Shown here one piece after another: positions 7,901 to 18,001 of a stretch of DNA of 64,000 bases. Every line of letters starts with the position of its first letter. Within the stretch, counting starts at the first letter, position 1. The notes below the pieces were generated by a model. The model was given only the letters and a program-made list of their open reading frames with translations, ran no database searches and had not been told where the DNA came from. The translations under genes and the position numbers were made by a program. Location: positions 1 to 64,000 of the forward strand of contig JAOAPC010000021.1 in NCBI GenBank assembly GCA_025462735.1, given 5' to 3'. This DNA is from Acidobacteriaceae bacterium (GTDB lineage: Bacteria; Acidobacteriota; Terriglobia; Terriglobales; Acidobacteriaceae).

Positions 7901-9328
7901 ATGCGTCGTTTTCTTGTTCTCTCTGTCTTTATTCTTCTTTTGCTTCTCGTTGCCGCAATCGGCGTGTGCGCTCAAACTCTCAAGCATCGTCCGGAGAAGC
8001 CGGCGGAGACGCCAGTTCCCGCGCAAGCCGAGCCTCCTACCATTTCTCTCACGGTGCCGACTGGCACGCCATTGAAGGTGGCACTCGACAAGGAAGTGCG
8101 GATTCGCCGGGTCGGCCAGCCGGTCCGGGGCAAGACCACCGAACCCATCTATGCGTTCGACAAGCTGCTGGTTCCGGTGGGCACTGAAGTTACCGGCAAG
8201 ATCGCCGAGATTGACGACGTTTCGACCGGCATGCGAACTCTCTCGGCGCTGAACGCGGACTTCTCGCCGGAGCGCAAAGTGCGCGTCGAGTTCGATCAGT
8301 TACTGATGCCGGATGGGCGAAAGCTGCCAATCCACACGATGGTTACACCGGGAGCGGGGGTGTTGCAGCTCGTCACCGCGACAGAAACCAAACAGAGCAA
8401 GGTTGCAGAAGGCAAAGCAGCAGCGAAAGGAAAACTGAGCCAGGCACGGCAAGGCATAAAGCAACAGATCGCAGACATGAAGAAACAAGTCTCCGGACCG
8501 AACAAGGTACGCCGTTTGGAAAGGTTCGCGCTGACACAGTCGCCGTACCGCCCGCAATACATGGATTCGGGGACCAGCTTCAATGCCGACGTGCAGGAAG
8601 ATTTGGCTTTCGGATCGGAGCAGCTAAGACCGGAGACGCTGTCGGAGATCGGGACGCTGCCACCAGCCGGGGGCGTGGTCCACGCCTGGCTGACTACGCC
8701 GCTCGATTCCGCAACCACTAAGAAAGGCGATCCTGTTGACGCGATCGTCAGTCAGCCTCTGGTCATTGCGAACAAACTTTATCTCCCCGAAGGAAGTGAA
8801 CTCAAAGGCACCGTGCTACAAGTCAGGCCTGCGCGCCGGTTCGCCCGCAACGGGCAGTTACGTATTGCCTTTCATGAAGTCGTCCCCCCGAATGGAATTG
8901 AGCAGAAGATTGACGCCACCCTCCAGGGCCTGGAGGTTGCGCAAGGCGAAAACCTGGCTCTCGACTCGGAGGGCGGTGCGCAAGTGAAGGCTCCGAAGAC
9001 GCGATATTTGACGACAGGAATCGCGGTGATGCTGGCTGCTGGTTCCTCCAGGCCGGATGAAGATCACGGCGGTGTACGCGGCGGCGCGGCTGGTGGAGGG
9101 GGTGGAGGCGCACTCAATGGCGCTTCGGGATTCAAGCTGGTTGGCATGCTCGTAGCAGCGTTTGCACATTCCCAACCCTTGACCGCGGGTTTCGGCGCCT
9201 ACGGCGCCGCCCGGTCGGTTTATGGGAACTTCCTGGCACGTGGACGCAATGTGGTTTATCCGAAAGATATGTCAATGGTCCTGGCGCTTACCAGCAGCGA
9301 AAAGACCGCTGCGTCCGTAACGCGCTGA
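7901..9328 (+). CDS. Secreted protein with two related beta-rich halves (TrbI/VirB10-like character)
   Basis: The 475-aa protein has a long signal peptide (MRRFLVLSVFILLLLLVAAIGVCAQ). Two segments follow the same plan: about 45-150 (VPTGTPLKVALDKEV, LLVPVGTEVTGKI, RVEFDQLLMPDG) and about 255-345 (LTTPLDSATTKKGD, LYLPEGSELKGTVLQV, LRIAFHEVVPPNG). The pattern 'low-solubility limit, then pGt.l.G.v, then l.f..l..pdG' recalls the beta-barrel core of TrbI/VirB10-like proteins, though no secretion-system genes are nearby. A Gly-rich stretch (GGAAGGGGGGALNG) lies near residue 395, and a final hydrophobic helix may follow. It is probably periplasmic; the function is unknown. Confidence 0.7.
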   Translation: MRRFLVLSVFILLLLLVAAIGVCAQTLKHRPEKPAETPVPAQAEPPTISLTVPTGTPLKVALDKEVRIRRVGQPVRGKTTEPIYAFDKLLVPVGTEVTGKIAEIDDVSTGMRTLSALNADFSPERKVRVEFDQLLMPDGRKLPIHTMVTPGAGVLQLVTATETKQSKVAEGKAAAKGKLSQARQGIKQQIADMKKQVSGPNKVRRLERFALTQSPYRPQYMDSGTSFNADVQEDLAFGSEQLRPETLSEIGTLPPAGGVVHAWLTTPLDSATTKKGDPVDAIVSQPLVIANKLYLPEGSELKGTVLQVRPARRFARNGQLRIAFHEVVPPNGIEQKIDATLQGLEVAQGENLALDSEGGAQVKAPKTRYLTTGIAVMLAAGSSRPDEDHGGVRGGAAGGGGGGALNGASGFKLVGMLVAAFAHSQPLTAGFGAYGAARSVYGNFLARGRNVVYPKDMSMVLALTSSEKTAASVTR

Positions 9329-9391
9329 GCGGAGCAGTTCCGTCCCGAACCAACCAGGTTCTGGCTTGGGACCTCTGCTAAAATCCGCGTC

Positions 9392-10018
9392 ATGCCAGAC
9401 AGCAAGTCGCGAGCAAAAAAAATAAAGCTGCTTCTTTTCGACGTTGACGGCGTTCTGACCGACGGGAAACTCTTTTTCTTCCCTTCCCCTCCTGGAGTAC
9501 AACAGAGTATTCAAGAGCAAGCGGCAAAACATGGAGGCCAAGGTGGATTCGGGCTCCACAGCCAGAGCTTTATCGAAGCCAAGGGCTATCATGCTCACGA
9601 CGGCGCAGGAATTTCGCTGGCGCGGCTTGGCGGAATCAAAACCGGCCTCATCACGAAACGAATCTCAGAAACCGTGGCCCTACGCGCACGCGACCTTAAG
9701 CTCGATCACGTGCACCAGGGAATTAACGACAAACTCGGCGTTTTTAAAGAAATTTTGAAACAGGAGCAGATAAGCCCTGCCGAGGCTTGTTTTGTTGGTG
9801 ACGATGTAATTGATCTGCCGGTGATGTGGAATTGTGGATTAGCAGTCGCCGTGGCCAATGCCCGTGACGAAGTGAAACGTGACGCCCATTACGTGACCAA
9901 GCACGGCGGCGGAGATGGAGCGTTGCGAGACGTGATCGAGTTCATCCTAAAAGCTCAGGGCAAGTGGAAGAAGGTCGTCGAGCAGTATATTGGGGAGCGC
10001 AGCCCGGGAAGCCAGTGA
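9392..10018 (+). CDS. kdsC: KdsC-like HAD phosphatase (3-deoxy-manno-octulosonate-8-P phosphatase family)
   Basis: This 208-aa HAD-superfamily hydrolase has motif I FDVDGVLTDG (residues 16-25, nucleophile D17 and acid D19) and motif IV GDDVIDLPVM near 137. It also has the KdsC-type YHAHDGAGI and DKLGVF segments. KdsC removes the phosphate from KDO-8-P during synthesis of the LPS inner core. Usual members are 170-190 aa; here about 25 extra residues (PSPPGVQQSIQEQAAKHGGQ) follow motif I. The usual TGR after the HDG element is TKR here. No other KDO gene is adjacent, so a related sugar-phosphate phosphatase is the alternative. Confidence 0.8.
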   Translation: MPDSKSRAKKIKLLLFDVDGVLTDGKLFFFPSPPGVQQSIQEQAAKHGGQGGFGLHSQSFIEAKGYHAHDGAGISLARLGGIKTGLITKRISETVALRARDLKLDHVHQGINDKLGVFKEILKQEQISPAEACFVGDDVIDLPVMWNCGLAVAVANARDEVKRDAHYVTKHGGGDGALRDVIEFILKAQGKWKKVVEQYIGERSPGSQ

Positions 10019-10168
10019 TTAGCACGTTGCGACAGAAGTCTTAAAGAGCGCTGGATCAATGGGTCTCGGAGCTATAGCTTAGGTCGGATAAGAGGCTGCT
10101 TCGAATTTTGTTCCGATTGGGGCACTCCTAGGAGCGGCGAAGAACAGAAACAAACTCCTAACGTAGCC

Positions 10169-10516
10169 ATGTCATCCTCCCATCAAGATCGCCGAAAGCA
10201 TGCGCGTTTCAAGATCAAAGTGCCAATTGAGTTCCACCCAGAGGGCAGCAGAAGGCTACGCAGTGCGACTGCCGATCTGAGCCTTGGTGGGTGCTACTTA
10301 GAAATGATGTTTACGTTTCCCATCGGTGCAGTATTGGAGCTTAGCCTTCAGGTTGGGCATACAGTGCATGCAAAGGCTATCGTCGTCTCGAGGGAACTTC
10401 AGGTCGGGAATGGAATCCAGTTTATCGACATGGCTCCCACGGATCGGGACACGATTCGAAACTATATAGATAATGCCGTCAAAGAGAACCTCTCCAGCAA
10501 AAAGCGCCCAGAGTAA
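10169..10516 (+). CDS. PilZ-domain protein (candidate c-di-GMP receptor)
   Basis: The 115-aa single-domain protein carries both halves of the c-di-GMP-binding signature. RRKHAR at residues 8-13 gives the RxxxR motif. DLSLGGCYLE at 36-45 matches (D/N)xSxxG. The rest is the beta-barrel expected for PilZ (AVLELSLQVGH, AIVVSREL, NGIQFIDM). It is cytoplasmic with no fused output domain, so it would act by protein contact. It lies just before the RND efflux operon, but 127 bp and a signal-rich gap separate them, so co-transcription is uncertain. Confidence 0.9.
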   Translation: MSSSHQDRRKHARFKIKVPIEFHPEGSRRLRSATADLSLGGCYLEMMFTFPIGAVLELSLQVGHTVHAKAIVVSRELQVGNGIQFIDMAPTDRDTIRNYIDNAVKENLSSKKRPE

Positions 10517-10643
10517 TTGGAGTGAAGACTGGCTACCGTTTCTCCTCTTTCAGGCCCTCTGACTCTGGCCGCGCCCGAAACATTAATACGATTTAATTTT
10601 GGCTTAAGGCCTTTATTCATACGATCAGTTATAGTGCGGAGTC

Positions 10644-12080
10644 GTGGGAGCGTGCATTGCTTTGTCACTAAATTCCTGCTCTCAAGCGACCTCTGTGACT
10701 CCTTATTGGACAAATCTCATAAACGGTGCGCGGCGCGGATTTAAGGCGGTCCTGCTATGCGGAATAGCGAGTAATGCGCTTTCGCTGGCGTCGGCGCAGG
10801 AGGCTAACCAGGTTCAGCCTGCAGCGAGCTCCGCAGGACCGCTGACCATCACGCTGCAAGATGCAGTTGCACGCGCGCGGGCCAATGAGCCGCAATACCG
10901 CGCGGCACTCACTCAGTATGGAGTGGCGAGGGGAAACACGGTGCAGACCCGCGCTGCGATGCTGCCGAACGTGAATTACACCACCTCCTATATCTACACC
11001 CAGGGAAATGGCACGGGCGGTCCCCGCTTCATTGCAAATAACGGCGTACATGAGTATTTGAGCCAAGGCAATGCGCACGAGGTTCTCTCGCTGCAGAACG
11101 TTGCGGACTACCGCCGGGCGCGTGCCGAGGAAGCACTCGCAAAGGCCAGGTCGGAGATTGCCACGCGAGGTCTGGTCGTAACCGTAGTGCAGGCCTATTA
11201 CGGATCGGTTATCGCGCAGCGCAAGTACTCGACCACACAGCGCGCGGCGGCAGAGGCGAAGCATTTCTTTGACATCACTCAGAAATTGGAGCGTGGAGGA
11301 GAGGTCGCGCACTCCGACACCATTAAGGCCCAGCTGCAGCTTCAGCAACAACAGCGCACGCTGCAGGATACGGAGTTGGAGATGGAGCGCACCCGCCTCG
11401 AATTGGCGGTGATCATTTTCCCGAATTTTAATGAGAACTTCACGACCGTGGACGACTTAGAGAACATCTTGCCGTTGCCGTCGTTCCAGGAAGTCGAGGC
11501 ACAAGCCGGAAACAACAATCCACAGTTGCGGGCAGCGACAGCAGCTTTGCGGTCGGCAAACCAGGAAGTAGCGGTAGCTTGGAGCAGCTTTCTGCCTGCG
11601 CTGACCATGGATTACTTTTACGGCATTGATGCCAGCCATTTTGCGGTGAAGGAATTCGATCGAACTTTAATACCTGCCAGGAACGTGCACAACCTGGGCT
11701 ATGCCGCAACGGCAACCCTGGAGATTCCGATTTGGAATTGGGGATCAAGCCGCAGCAAAGTGAAGAGCGCGGGCCTGCAACGGAATCAGGCAAGAATTGA
11801 ATTGAGCTTTGCACAGCGCAAGATGGTGGCGGATTTGAAAACTCTATATACCGAAAGTCAGGTTGCGCGAGCGGCACTGGAGTCCCTGCGGCAGTCTGCT
11901 GATCTGGCGGCAGAAAGTTTGCGGCTTACAACCTTGCGTTACCAGGCCGGCGACGCCACGGTGCTGGAAGTGGTAGATGCGCAGAATACGCTTACGTCGT
12001 CGCAGAACGCGCTGGGCGATGGTCAGTTGCGCTTCCGGACCGCGGTGGCGAATCTTCAGACCCTTACAGGTACATTCTAA
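10644..12080 (+). CDS. TolC-family outer-membrane efflux protein
   Basis: The 478-aa protein starts at GTG 10644 in the best frame, though the true start could be slightly downstream. A signal-peptide-like stretch, RRGFKAVLLCGIASNALSLASAQ, follows about 30 residues in. The mature protein has two repeated alpha-hairpin/beta halves typical of TolC/OEP proteins: ITLQDAVARARANEPQYRAAL early, and LRLTTLRYQAGDATVLEVVDAQNTL near the end. It forms the outer-membrane exit duct of a tripartite pump. The stop is immediately followed by the adaptor gene's GTG start, so the three genes form an operon. Confidence 0.93.
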   Translation: MGACIALSLNSCSQATSVTPYWTNLINGARRGFKAVLLCGIASNALSLASAQEANQVQPAASSAGPLTITLQDAVARARANEPQYRAALTQYGVARGNTVQTRAAMLPNVNYTTSYIYTQGNGTGGPRFIANNGVHEYLSQGNAHEVLSLQNVADYRRARAEEALAKARSEIATRGLVVTVVQAYYGSVIAQRKYSTTQRAAAEAKHFFDITQKLERGGEVAHSDTIKAQLQLQQQQRTLQDTELEMERTRLELAVIIFPNFNENFTTVDDLENILPLPSFQEVEAQAGNNNPQLRAATAALRSANQEVAVAWSSFLPALTMDYFYGIDASHFAVKEFDRTLIPARNVHNLGYAATATLEIPIWNWGSSRSKVKSAGLQRNQARIELSFAQRKMVADLKTLYTESQVARAALESLRQSADLAAESLRLTTLRYQAGDATVLEVVDAQNTLTSSQNALGDGQLRFRTAVANLQTLTGTF

Positions 12081-13412
12081 GTGGAAACTTCATCGTTATT
12101 TAAGACTCATAGCTTGGACCGCCCGCGCCGCCGGGGTATGGCGGCCATTCTTCGTCTCCTTCTCATTCTCACGCTCATGGCCATCGCGCTAGCCCTGATG
12201 ACGGCGTGCTCCGCAAAAGAGAAAGAAGCGGAGCCGGTGGTTCCAGTGCAGATCGTTGCCGTAGAAAAGGGGGTTGTGGAGCAGAAGGTCACCGCGGACG
12301 CGGTACTGTTTCCCGTCGCGCAATCTGCGATTGTTCCGAAGATTAGCGCCCCAGTAAAGAACTTTCTGGTCAATCGCGGAAGCCGGGTGCATGCCGGGCA
12401 ATTGCTGGCGGTGCTTGAAAATCGTGACCTGGCGGCTGCCGCGCAAGAGAACAAAGGCGCCTATGACCAAGCCGAGGCCACGTACACGGCCACCACCGCC
12501 TCCGATCTTCCGCAAGAAATGCAGAAGGCGCAACTGGACGCACAGGCAGCCAAGCAGGCGGCCGAGGCGCAAGAGAAGATTTACGCCAGCCGTAAAGATC
12601 TGTTTGAGCAGGGGGCGCTTCCCCGCAAGGAACTGGACCAGGCGGGCGTAGATGTGACCAACGCACGCAATCAATATGAGTTGGCCACCAAGCATCTGGA
12701 AGCCCTGAACGCGGTAGGCAAGCAACAGATGCTGAAGTCAGCTCGGGGGCAGCTGGAATCTGCTCAGGGAAAATATTCAGGAGCCACGGCGCAGTTCAGC
12801 TACTCCGAGATCCGAAGCCCAATTAGTGGCGTGGTGACCGAGCGCCCGCTCTATCCCGGTGAAATGGCCGCCGCAGGCACGCCGCTGCTAACCGTGATGG
12901 ATATATCGCAAGTGGTCGCCCGCGCCCACATCCCGCAGCAAAGTGCGGCTCTGCTGAAAGTAGGGGACAAGGCAGAAGTTTCCGTAGCTGGCATGGAAAA
13001 ACCATTTCCGGCAAAGGTTACAGTAGTGAGCCCGGCCCTCGATCCCAACAGCACAACTGTAGAAGTTTGGGTGCAGGCCAAGAATACTGGCGCACAACTC
13101 AAGCCTGGTACCAGCGTGCAGGTTTCGATGGTCGCGCGTTCAGTCCCGGACGCCCTGACAATTCCGGCAGCGGCTCTGCTGACCGACCAAGGCATAACTT
13201 CGGTGATGGTGGCGGGGGCTGACGGCCACGCGCACAAGAAACCAGTTAAGGTCGGAATACGCGACAACGACCGCGTGCAGATCGTAGAAGGCCTTCAACT
13301 CGAGGACAAGGTCGTCGCTTTGGGCACTTACGGACTGCCCGACAACACCAAAATCACCGCCGCCGAAGCCGCACCCGAAGGCAAATCCGAAGCGAAAGAT
13401 GAAAAGGATTAG
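12081..13412 (+). CDS. RND efflux periplasmic adaptor (HlyD/AcrA family), probable lipoprotein
   Basis: The 443-aa membrane-fusion protein starts at GTG 12081, directly after the TolC-like stop. The N-terminal hydrophobic segment LILTLMAIALALMTACS ends in a lipobox-like MTAC, suggesting lipid anchoring in the inner membrane. A lipoyl/barrel-sandwich hybrid domain (VPKISAPVKNFLVNRGSRVH) flanks a long coiled-coil hairpin (about 130-220, rich in Ala/Glu/Gln). Beta-barrel and membrane-proximal domains follow (GEMAAAGTPLLTVMDIS). It bridges pump and outer-membrane channel. Its end overlaps the pump gene start by 14 nt. Confidence 0.94.
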   Translation: METSSLFKTHSLDRPRRRGMAAILRLLLILTLMAIALALMTACSAKEKEAEPVVPVQIVAVEKGVVEQKVTADAVLFPVAQSAIVPKISAPVKNFLVNRGSRVHAGQLLAVLENRDLAAAAQENKGAYDQAEATYTATTASDLPQEMQKAQLDAQAAKQAAEAQEKIYASRKDLFEQGALPRKELDQAGVDVTNARNQYELATKHLEALNAVGKQQMLKSARGQLESAQGKYSGATAQFSYSEIRSPISGVVTERPLYPGEMAAAGTPLLTVMDISQVVARAHIPQQSAALLKVGDKAEVSVAGMEKPFPAKVTVVSPALDPNSTTVEVWVQAKNTGAQLKPGTSVQVSMVARSVPDALTIPAAALLTDQGITSVMVAGADGHAHKKPVKVGIRDNDRVQIVEGLQLEDKVVALGTYGLPDNTKITAAEAAPEGKSEAKDEKD

Positions 13413-16400
13413 CGTGAACCGGCCGGAATCCTCTTATTGGTTTGCGCGCCACTCGAAGCCGCTGATCTTTCTGATCCTCACCATAGCGGCGATGGGCGGA
13501 TATCTGGCGTTCAATATCCCAGTTGCAGTCTTCCCCACCACCAATTTTCCGCGACTCGTTCTCGCTGTCGATAACGGCGTCATGCCAATCGATCAAATGA
13601 TGGTCACTGTCACGCGTCCAGTCGAAGAGGCAGTGAACAGCGTGCCTGGGCTAGAAGAGGTCCGGTCCACCACGAGCCGCGGTTCGGCTGAAATAGATCT
13701 CTTCTTTAACTGGAACGTGGACATGTTCCAGACGCTGCAGTATGTGAATGGGGCTATTTCACGCGTTCAGCCTGAACTTCCTTCGACCGCAACTATTGAC
13801 ACGCGTCGCATGACGTTCGCCAGCTTCCCGATCATTGGTTACAGCCTCACGTCCGACACGGTGCCGCAAACACAACTGTGGGAATTGGCGACCTACGACC
13901 TGAAACCGCGCCTGAACCGGCTAAACGGCGTTGCCACCGTTACCGTTCAGGGCGGGCAGGAGCCGGAGTTTCACATCGAGCCCGATCCCGCGAGGCTGCT
14001 GAACGCAGGCGTAACTGTCACCGACATTCTGGATGCGATCAAGCGTACCAACCTGATTGATTCGCCCGGACTGTTCGAGCAGAACCACCAGTTGGTGCTG
14101 GGCTTGATAAGTGGACAGGTGCGGACTCCAGAGCAGCTTGCCAGTGTGGTTGTAAAAACCACGCCGACCGGCATTCCGGTGCGAATTGGCGATCTCGCCA
14201 ATGTGGTCTCCGGGGTGAAGCCGGTTTACACGATCGTCACTGCCAATGGGAAGCCGGCGGTTTTGCTCAACATCAATCGCCAGCCAGACAGCAACACCAA
14301 AGAGGTGGCCGATGAGGCCCATCGGGAAGTCGAAAATATCCGCGGCTCCCTTCCTTCCGGAGTCAAGATCGAGCCTTTCTACGACCAGTCCCAAATTGTG
14401 ACGGATTCAATCAAGAGCGTGCGCGATGCGATCTTGCTGGGGGTGATTCTCGCTTCCATCATCCTGGTTGTGTTCCTGCACGATTGGGGCACTTCGATTG
14501 TAGCCGGCCTGGTGATTCCTGTAACCATTCTGGTCACGTTCGTCGTTTTGAAACTCTTGGGAGAAAGCTTCGACCTGATGACGCTGGGTGGCCTGGCGGC
14601 GGCCGTCGGCTTGGTGATTGATGATGCCATCGTGGTGGTCGAAAACATTGTGCTGCATCGTGACGCCGGGCAAGGACGGCTGCAGGCGATTCGTGCCGCA
14701 TTGCGCGAGATCACAGTTCCTTTGATCGGTTCGACGGTAACTCCGGTAGTCGTGTTCCTTCCGCTGATCTCAATAACCGGCGTTACTGGAACGTTTTTTC
14801 GTGCTCTGGCCATAACCCTGGGCGTGTCTCTTTTCACCTCGTTGGCCCTGGCTTTGACCTGGACCCCTACTCTCAGCAGTTACTTTATCCGGAAGCACAA
14901 GGACGACCTGGGATCAGACGGTGATGCTGACGAGGAAGAGTCCTTTGCCCAGTTGCTAGCAGCGGAAGAAGCTTCGCTCGGCCCGCGCTTCCGCAAGATT
15001 ATTGATTTTCATCAGCGCTGGTTGCGTCTCGCTCTCGCTAAGCGTTGGTGGCTGGTGGGCCTGAGCGCTGTGCTGATTGTCAGCTCATATGTTTGCTATC
15101 GGTTCTCGGGAAACGACCTCTTGCCGGAGATGGACGAAGGCGATTTCACGGTCGATTACTTGACCCCAGCAGGGAGCGCGCTTTCAGAAACTAACCGCAT
15201 GGTGTTGCATCTCGAGCAGATCATTCAGACGATTCCTGAAGTGGAGAGCAGTTCGCGGCGCACTGGCGCGGAACTCGGCCCAGCGGCTGTAACTGAGGCG
15301 AACCGGGGCGACATTCTGGTCAAATTGAAGAAAGACCGCAAGCGTGGTATTGACGAAATCATCGAGGAAGTCCGAGGCAAGATAGTTGAACAGGAGCCTG
15401 CTGTCCAAGTCGAGTTCGTACAACTTTTGCAGGACATGATCGGCGACCTGGTCGGCGAGCGCGAGCCAATTCAGATCAAGCTGTTCTCGAAGAATCCAGC
15501 AGAAACCGAACAATGGGCTCCCAAGGTAGCCGAAGCGATCCGCAAGATCCCCGGAGTGGTGGATGTGTTTGATGGGATCGAAAACACCATCAGCGGTCCG
15601 GCGCTTTCCTTCCAAATTGATCCCGCGGTGGCTTCGCGCGCAGGCTTTACTCCTGAGGAAATTGCTACCGATGTGTCGGCCCTGGTGCAGGGAGAGCCGG
15701 CCACCACCCCCGTAATCTCGAATGACCGGGTGTACACGATACGCATCCGTTTTCCTCAGAAGAACCGGGTTTCGGTGGACAACGTCCGAGACACCGTGCT
15801 CGCGAGCAGCAGCGGGCGCACTGCCACACTGGGATCGCTGGCAACGATCACCGCGCTTCCCGGGCAAACAGAAATCCATCGCGAGAATCTATTGCGCGTG
15901 GTGATGGTTACCGGGAGGCTCGAAGGGACAGATCTGGGAAGCGCAGTAAGCGCGGTGCAAAAAACTGTGAGCGATCTTCATTTGCCGCCCGGAATTCGCG
16001 TGGATTACGGCGGAACTTACAAAGAAGAACAGAAATCATTCCGCGATCTCGTCTTCGTTCTGATGCTCGCGATCGTGCTTGTCTTCATCGTTCTCCTGTT
16101 TGAATTCCGAACGTTCGCTGCACCGCTTGCCATTCTGGCGTCCGCGTTGCTTTCGACCTCCGGAGTCTTTATTGCATTACTTATCACGCGAACCACGTTC
16201 AACGTTTCCTCCTTCATGGGAATGATCATGGTGGTGGGCATTGTCGCGAAAAACGGCATTTTGCTGCTCGACGCCGACCAGAGAATTCGTGCCGCTGGAG
16301 CCTCGGCAGAAGAAGCTATGCTTCAGGCCAGCCGGCGCCGTCTCCGCCCGATCGTGATGACCGCGCTCGCCACCATGGCTGGGATGCTGCCCTTGGCATT

Positions 16401-16569
16401 CGCTATCGGCGCGGGTTCGCAGATGCTTCAACCACTCGCCATTGCTGTAATCGGCGGAATTTTGATTTCGATGGTGCTGTCGCTGATTATTACTCCCGCC
16501 GTTCACTTTTATCTCAGCCACGAAGAGGAGAGTCTTTCACCCGAGCGCGAAGAAATGCGTGTGGCATAG
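13399..16569 (+). CDS. RND-family efflux pump (AcrB/CzcA-like inner-membrane transporter)
   Basis: This 1056-aa proton-driven transporter has the usual RND layout of 12 helices with two large periplasmic loops. The TM4 proton-relay pair is seen in GLVIDDAIVVVENI near residue 404. The TM10 lysine is in GIVAKNGILLLDAD near residue 950. The sequence VFPTTNFPRLVLAV replaces the FPTD.P of classical HAE pumps, and this branch is neither a clear heavy-metal CzcA nor a classical AcrB. Substrates could be drugs, metabolites or metals. It is translationally coupled to the adaptor (14-nt overlap). It ends 72 bp before the convergent MHS symporter gene. Confidence 0.95.
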   Translation: MKRISVNRPESSYWFARHSKPLIFLILTIAAMGGYLAFNIPVAVFPTTNFPRLVLAVDNGVMPIDQMMVTVTRPVEEAVNSVPGLEEVRSTTSRGSAEIDLFFNWNVDMFQTLQYVNGAISRVQPELPSTATIDTRRMTFASFPIIGYSLTSDTVPQTQLWELATYDLKPRLNRLNGVATVTVQGGQEPEFHIEPDPARLLNAGVTVTDILDAIKRTNLIDSPGLFEQNHQLVLGLISGQVRTPEQLASVVVKTTPTGIPVRIGDLANVVSGVKPVYTIVTANGKPAVLLNINRQPDSNTKEVADEAHREVENIRGSLPSGVKIEPFYDQSQIVTDSIKSVRDAILLGVILASIILVVFLHDWGTSIVAGLVIPVTILVTFVVLKLLGESFDLMTLGGLAAAVGLVIDDAIVVVENIVLHRDAGQGRLQAIRAALREITVPLIGSTVTPVVVFLPLISITGVTGTFFRALAITLGVSLFTSLALALTWTPTLSSYFIRKHKDDLGSDGDADEEESFAQLLAAEEASLGPRFRKIIDFHQRWLRLALAKRWWLVGLSAVLIVSSYVCYRFSGNDLLPEMDEGDFTVDYLTPAGSALSETNRMVLHLEQIIQTIPEVESSSRRTGAELGPAAVTEANRGDILVKLKKDRKRGIDEIIEEVRGKIVEQEPAVQVEFVQLLQDMIGDLVGEREPIQIKLFSKNPAETEQWAPKVAEAIRKIPGVVDVFDGIENTISGPALSFQIDPAVASRAGFTPEEIATDVSALVQGEPATTPVISNDRVYTIRIRFPQKNRVSVDNVRDTVLASSSGRTATLGSLATITALPGQTEIHRENLLRVVMVTGRLEGTDLGSAVSAVQKTVSDLHLPPGIRVDYGGTYKEEQKSFRDLVFVLMLAIVLVFIVLLFEFRTFAAPLAILASALLSTSGVFIALLITRTTFNVSSFMGMIMVVGIVAKNGILLLDADQRIRAAGASAEEAMLQASRRRLRPIVMTALATMAGMLPLAFAIGAGSQMLQPLAIAVIGGILISMVLSLIITPAVHFYLSHEEESLSPEREEMRVA

Positions 16570-16641
16570 CTGGCTTATTGGCTGCGGAAAGATCGAAAGA
16601 TCATCCGGCCGGAAAAGATTAACTCGACTCAAGAGTGCATG

Positions 16642-17949
16642 CTACGTAACGGCTTCGGTCACACTTTGTTGAGGCTTGGCCAAGAGCGAAGCCACCAGAC
16701 CGCACGCGGCAGCCAGCGATAACCACAAACCGGGAACCGCCCGATTCCCGGTGAGGTGAATCAAATAAGTGCTGATCGCCGGAGTAAATCCACCGAAGAC
16801 GGCCGTTGCCAGACTATATGCAAGAGCAAAACCTGTAGTCCGCACGTTGACCGGCATGATCTCTGTCAGGAAAACGACCATGGCTCCGTTGTAACTCCCA
16901 AAGATGAAAGACAGCCAGAGCTCGACGAGGAGCAATCTGGAGAAGGACGGTGCAGCGACGAGCCATAACATCACGGGATAGGCTGTGATCAGCATCAGTG
17001 TGGTGCACACGAGTAAGAGAGGTCGGCGGCCTATCCGGTCGGACAGAGCTCCCATTATCGGGAGCCAGAACAGATTGGACGCTCCAACGCATAAGGTGAC
17101 GATCAGACTGTCGATGCTCGCTAGATGAAGCACGGAACTACCGAAGGTCGGCGTATAAGCGGTGATCATGTAGAAGGACACTGTCGTCATGGTCACCATC
17201 ATGGTTCCAATGAGCACAATCCCCCAGTTTGCAGTCAGCGAGCGAAGTATTTCCGACGTACTTGGCCGCTGCTTGCGGGCGGCAAATTCGTCAGTCTCCT
17301 GAAGCGAGCGTCTGAGCCTGAATAAGAACGGAATAATGGCGCAGCCGAGAAGCAGCGGAATGCGCCACCCCCACGCCATCATTTTTTGCGGTGGAAGGGT
17401 GGAACTCAAAAGCACCCCGATCAACGCCGCGAACATCACGGCCACTTGCTGGCTTGCCGACTGCCAACTGACATAAAACCCCTTGTGCCCTGGCGTCGCG
17501 ATTTCCGACAAATAAACCGAGACGCCGCCAAGTTCCATGCCCGCTGAAAATCCTTGAAGCAGGCGTCCGGTCAATACAAGGAGCGGAGCCAAGAGGCCTA
17601 TTGTTTGATATCCGGGCATGAACGCGATGGAAATAATGCCGATGGACATCAATCCCAACGTAAGAATTAGCCCCGCGCGCCGTCCATGGTGATCGGTGTA
17701 CGCGCCTAGGACAATGGCTCCGAGGGGCCGCATCAGAAAACCGGCACCGAAAGTCATCAGGGACAACATCAACGACAGGAAGGGATTTCCGCTGGGAAAA
17801 AAGGCATTGCCGATGGCGGATGCGTAATAACCGAACACCATGAAGTCATACATCTCCAGAAAATTACCGCTGGAGACGCGCACCACCGACCATATTTTCG
17901 ATTCCCGATCAGTCGACGGTGCCACGGTTTGATAAGCCACAATTATCAA
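16642..17949 (-). CDS. MHS-family MFS symporter, citrate/tricarboxylate-type
   Basis: This 435-aa carrier has 12 predicted helices. The N-terminal half closely follows the metabolite:H+ symporter pattern of CitA-like citrate carriers: [20 protein letters not shown], then [28 protein letters not shown], then [20 protein letters not shown]. The conserved loop 2-3 motif ([11 protein letters not shown]) is present. The likely substrate is citrate or another di/tricarboxylate taken up with protons. It is the last gene of a minus-strand six-gene run and directly follows the tartrate dehydrogenase-like gene. That arrangement supports an organic-acid role. Substrate identity is inference. Confidence 0.88.
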   Translation of the reverse strand: MIIVAYQTVAPSTDRESKIWSVVRVSSGNFLEMYDFMVFGYYASAIGNAFFPSGNPFLSLMLSLMTFGAGFLMRPLGAIVLGAYTDHHGRRAGLILTLGLMSIGIISIAFMPGYQTIGLLAPLLVLTGRLLQGFSAGMELGGVSVYLSEIATPGHKGFYVSWQSASQQVAVMFAALIGVLLSSTLPPQKMMAWGWRIPLLLGCAIIPFLFRLRRSLQETDEFAARKQRPSTSEILRSLTANWGIVLIGTMMVTMTTVSFYMITAYTPTFGSSVLHLASIDSLIVTLCVGASNLFWLPIMGALSDRIGRRPLLLVCTTLMLITAYPVMLWLVAAPSFSRLLLVELWLSFIFGSYNGAMVVFLTEIMPVNVRTTGFALAYSLATAVFGGFTPAISTYLIHLTGNRAVPGLWLSLAAACGLVASLLAKPQQSVTEAVT

Positions 17950-18001
17950 TTCCCGGCGTGAAGGAAGGATTGAAATTATATCTGCGCTGAGTCCAAGTGA
18001 T

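Noticed and set aside
7901-9328. Conjugation or type IV secretion component reading of the VirB10-like protein
   Set aside because: No other secretion genes nearby; the similarity is limited to fold-like patterns.
15184-15879. 231-codon minus-strand frame inside the RND pump gene
   Set aside because: It is the shadow of a long GC-rich gene and its translation shows no domain.
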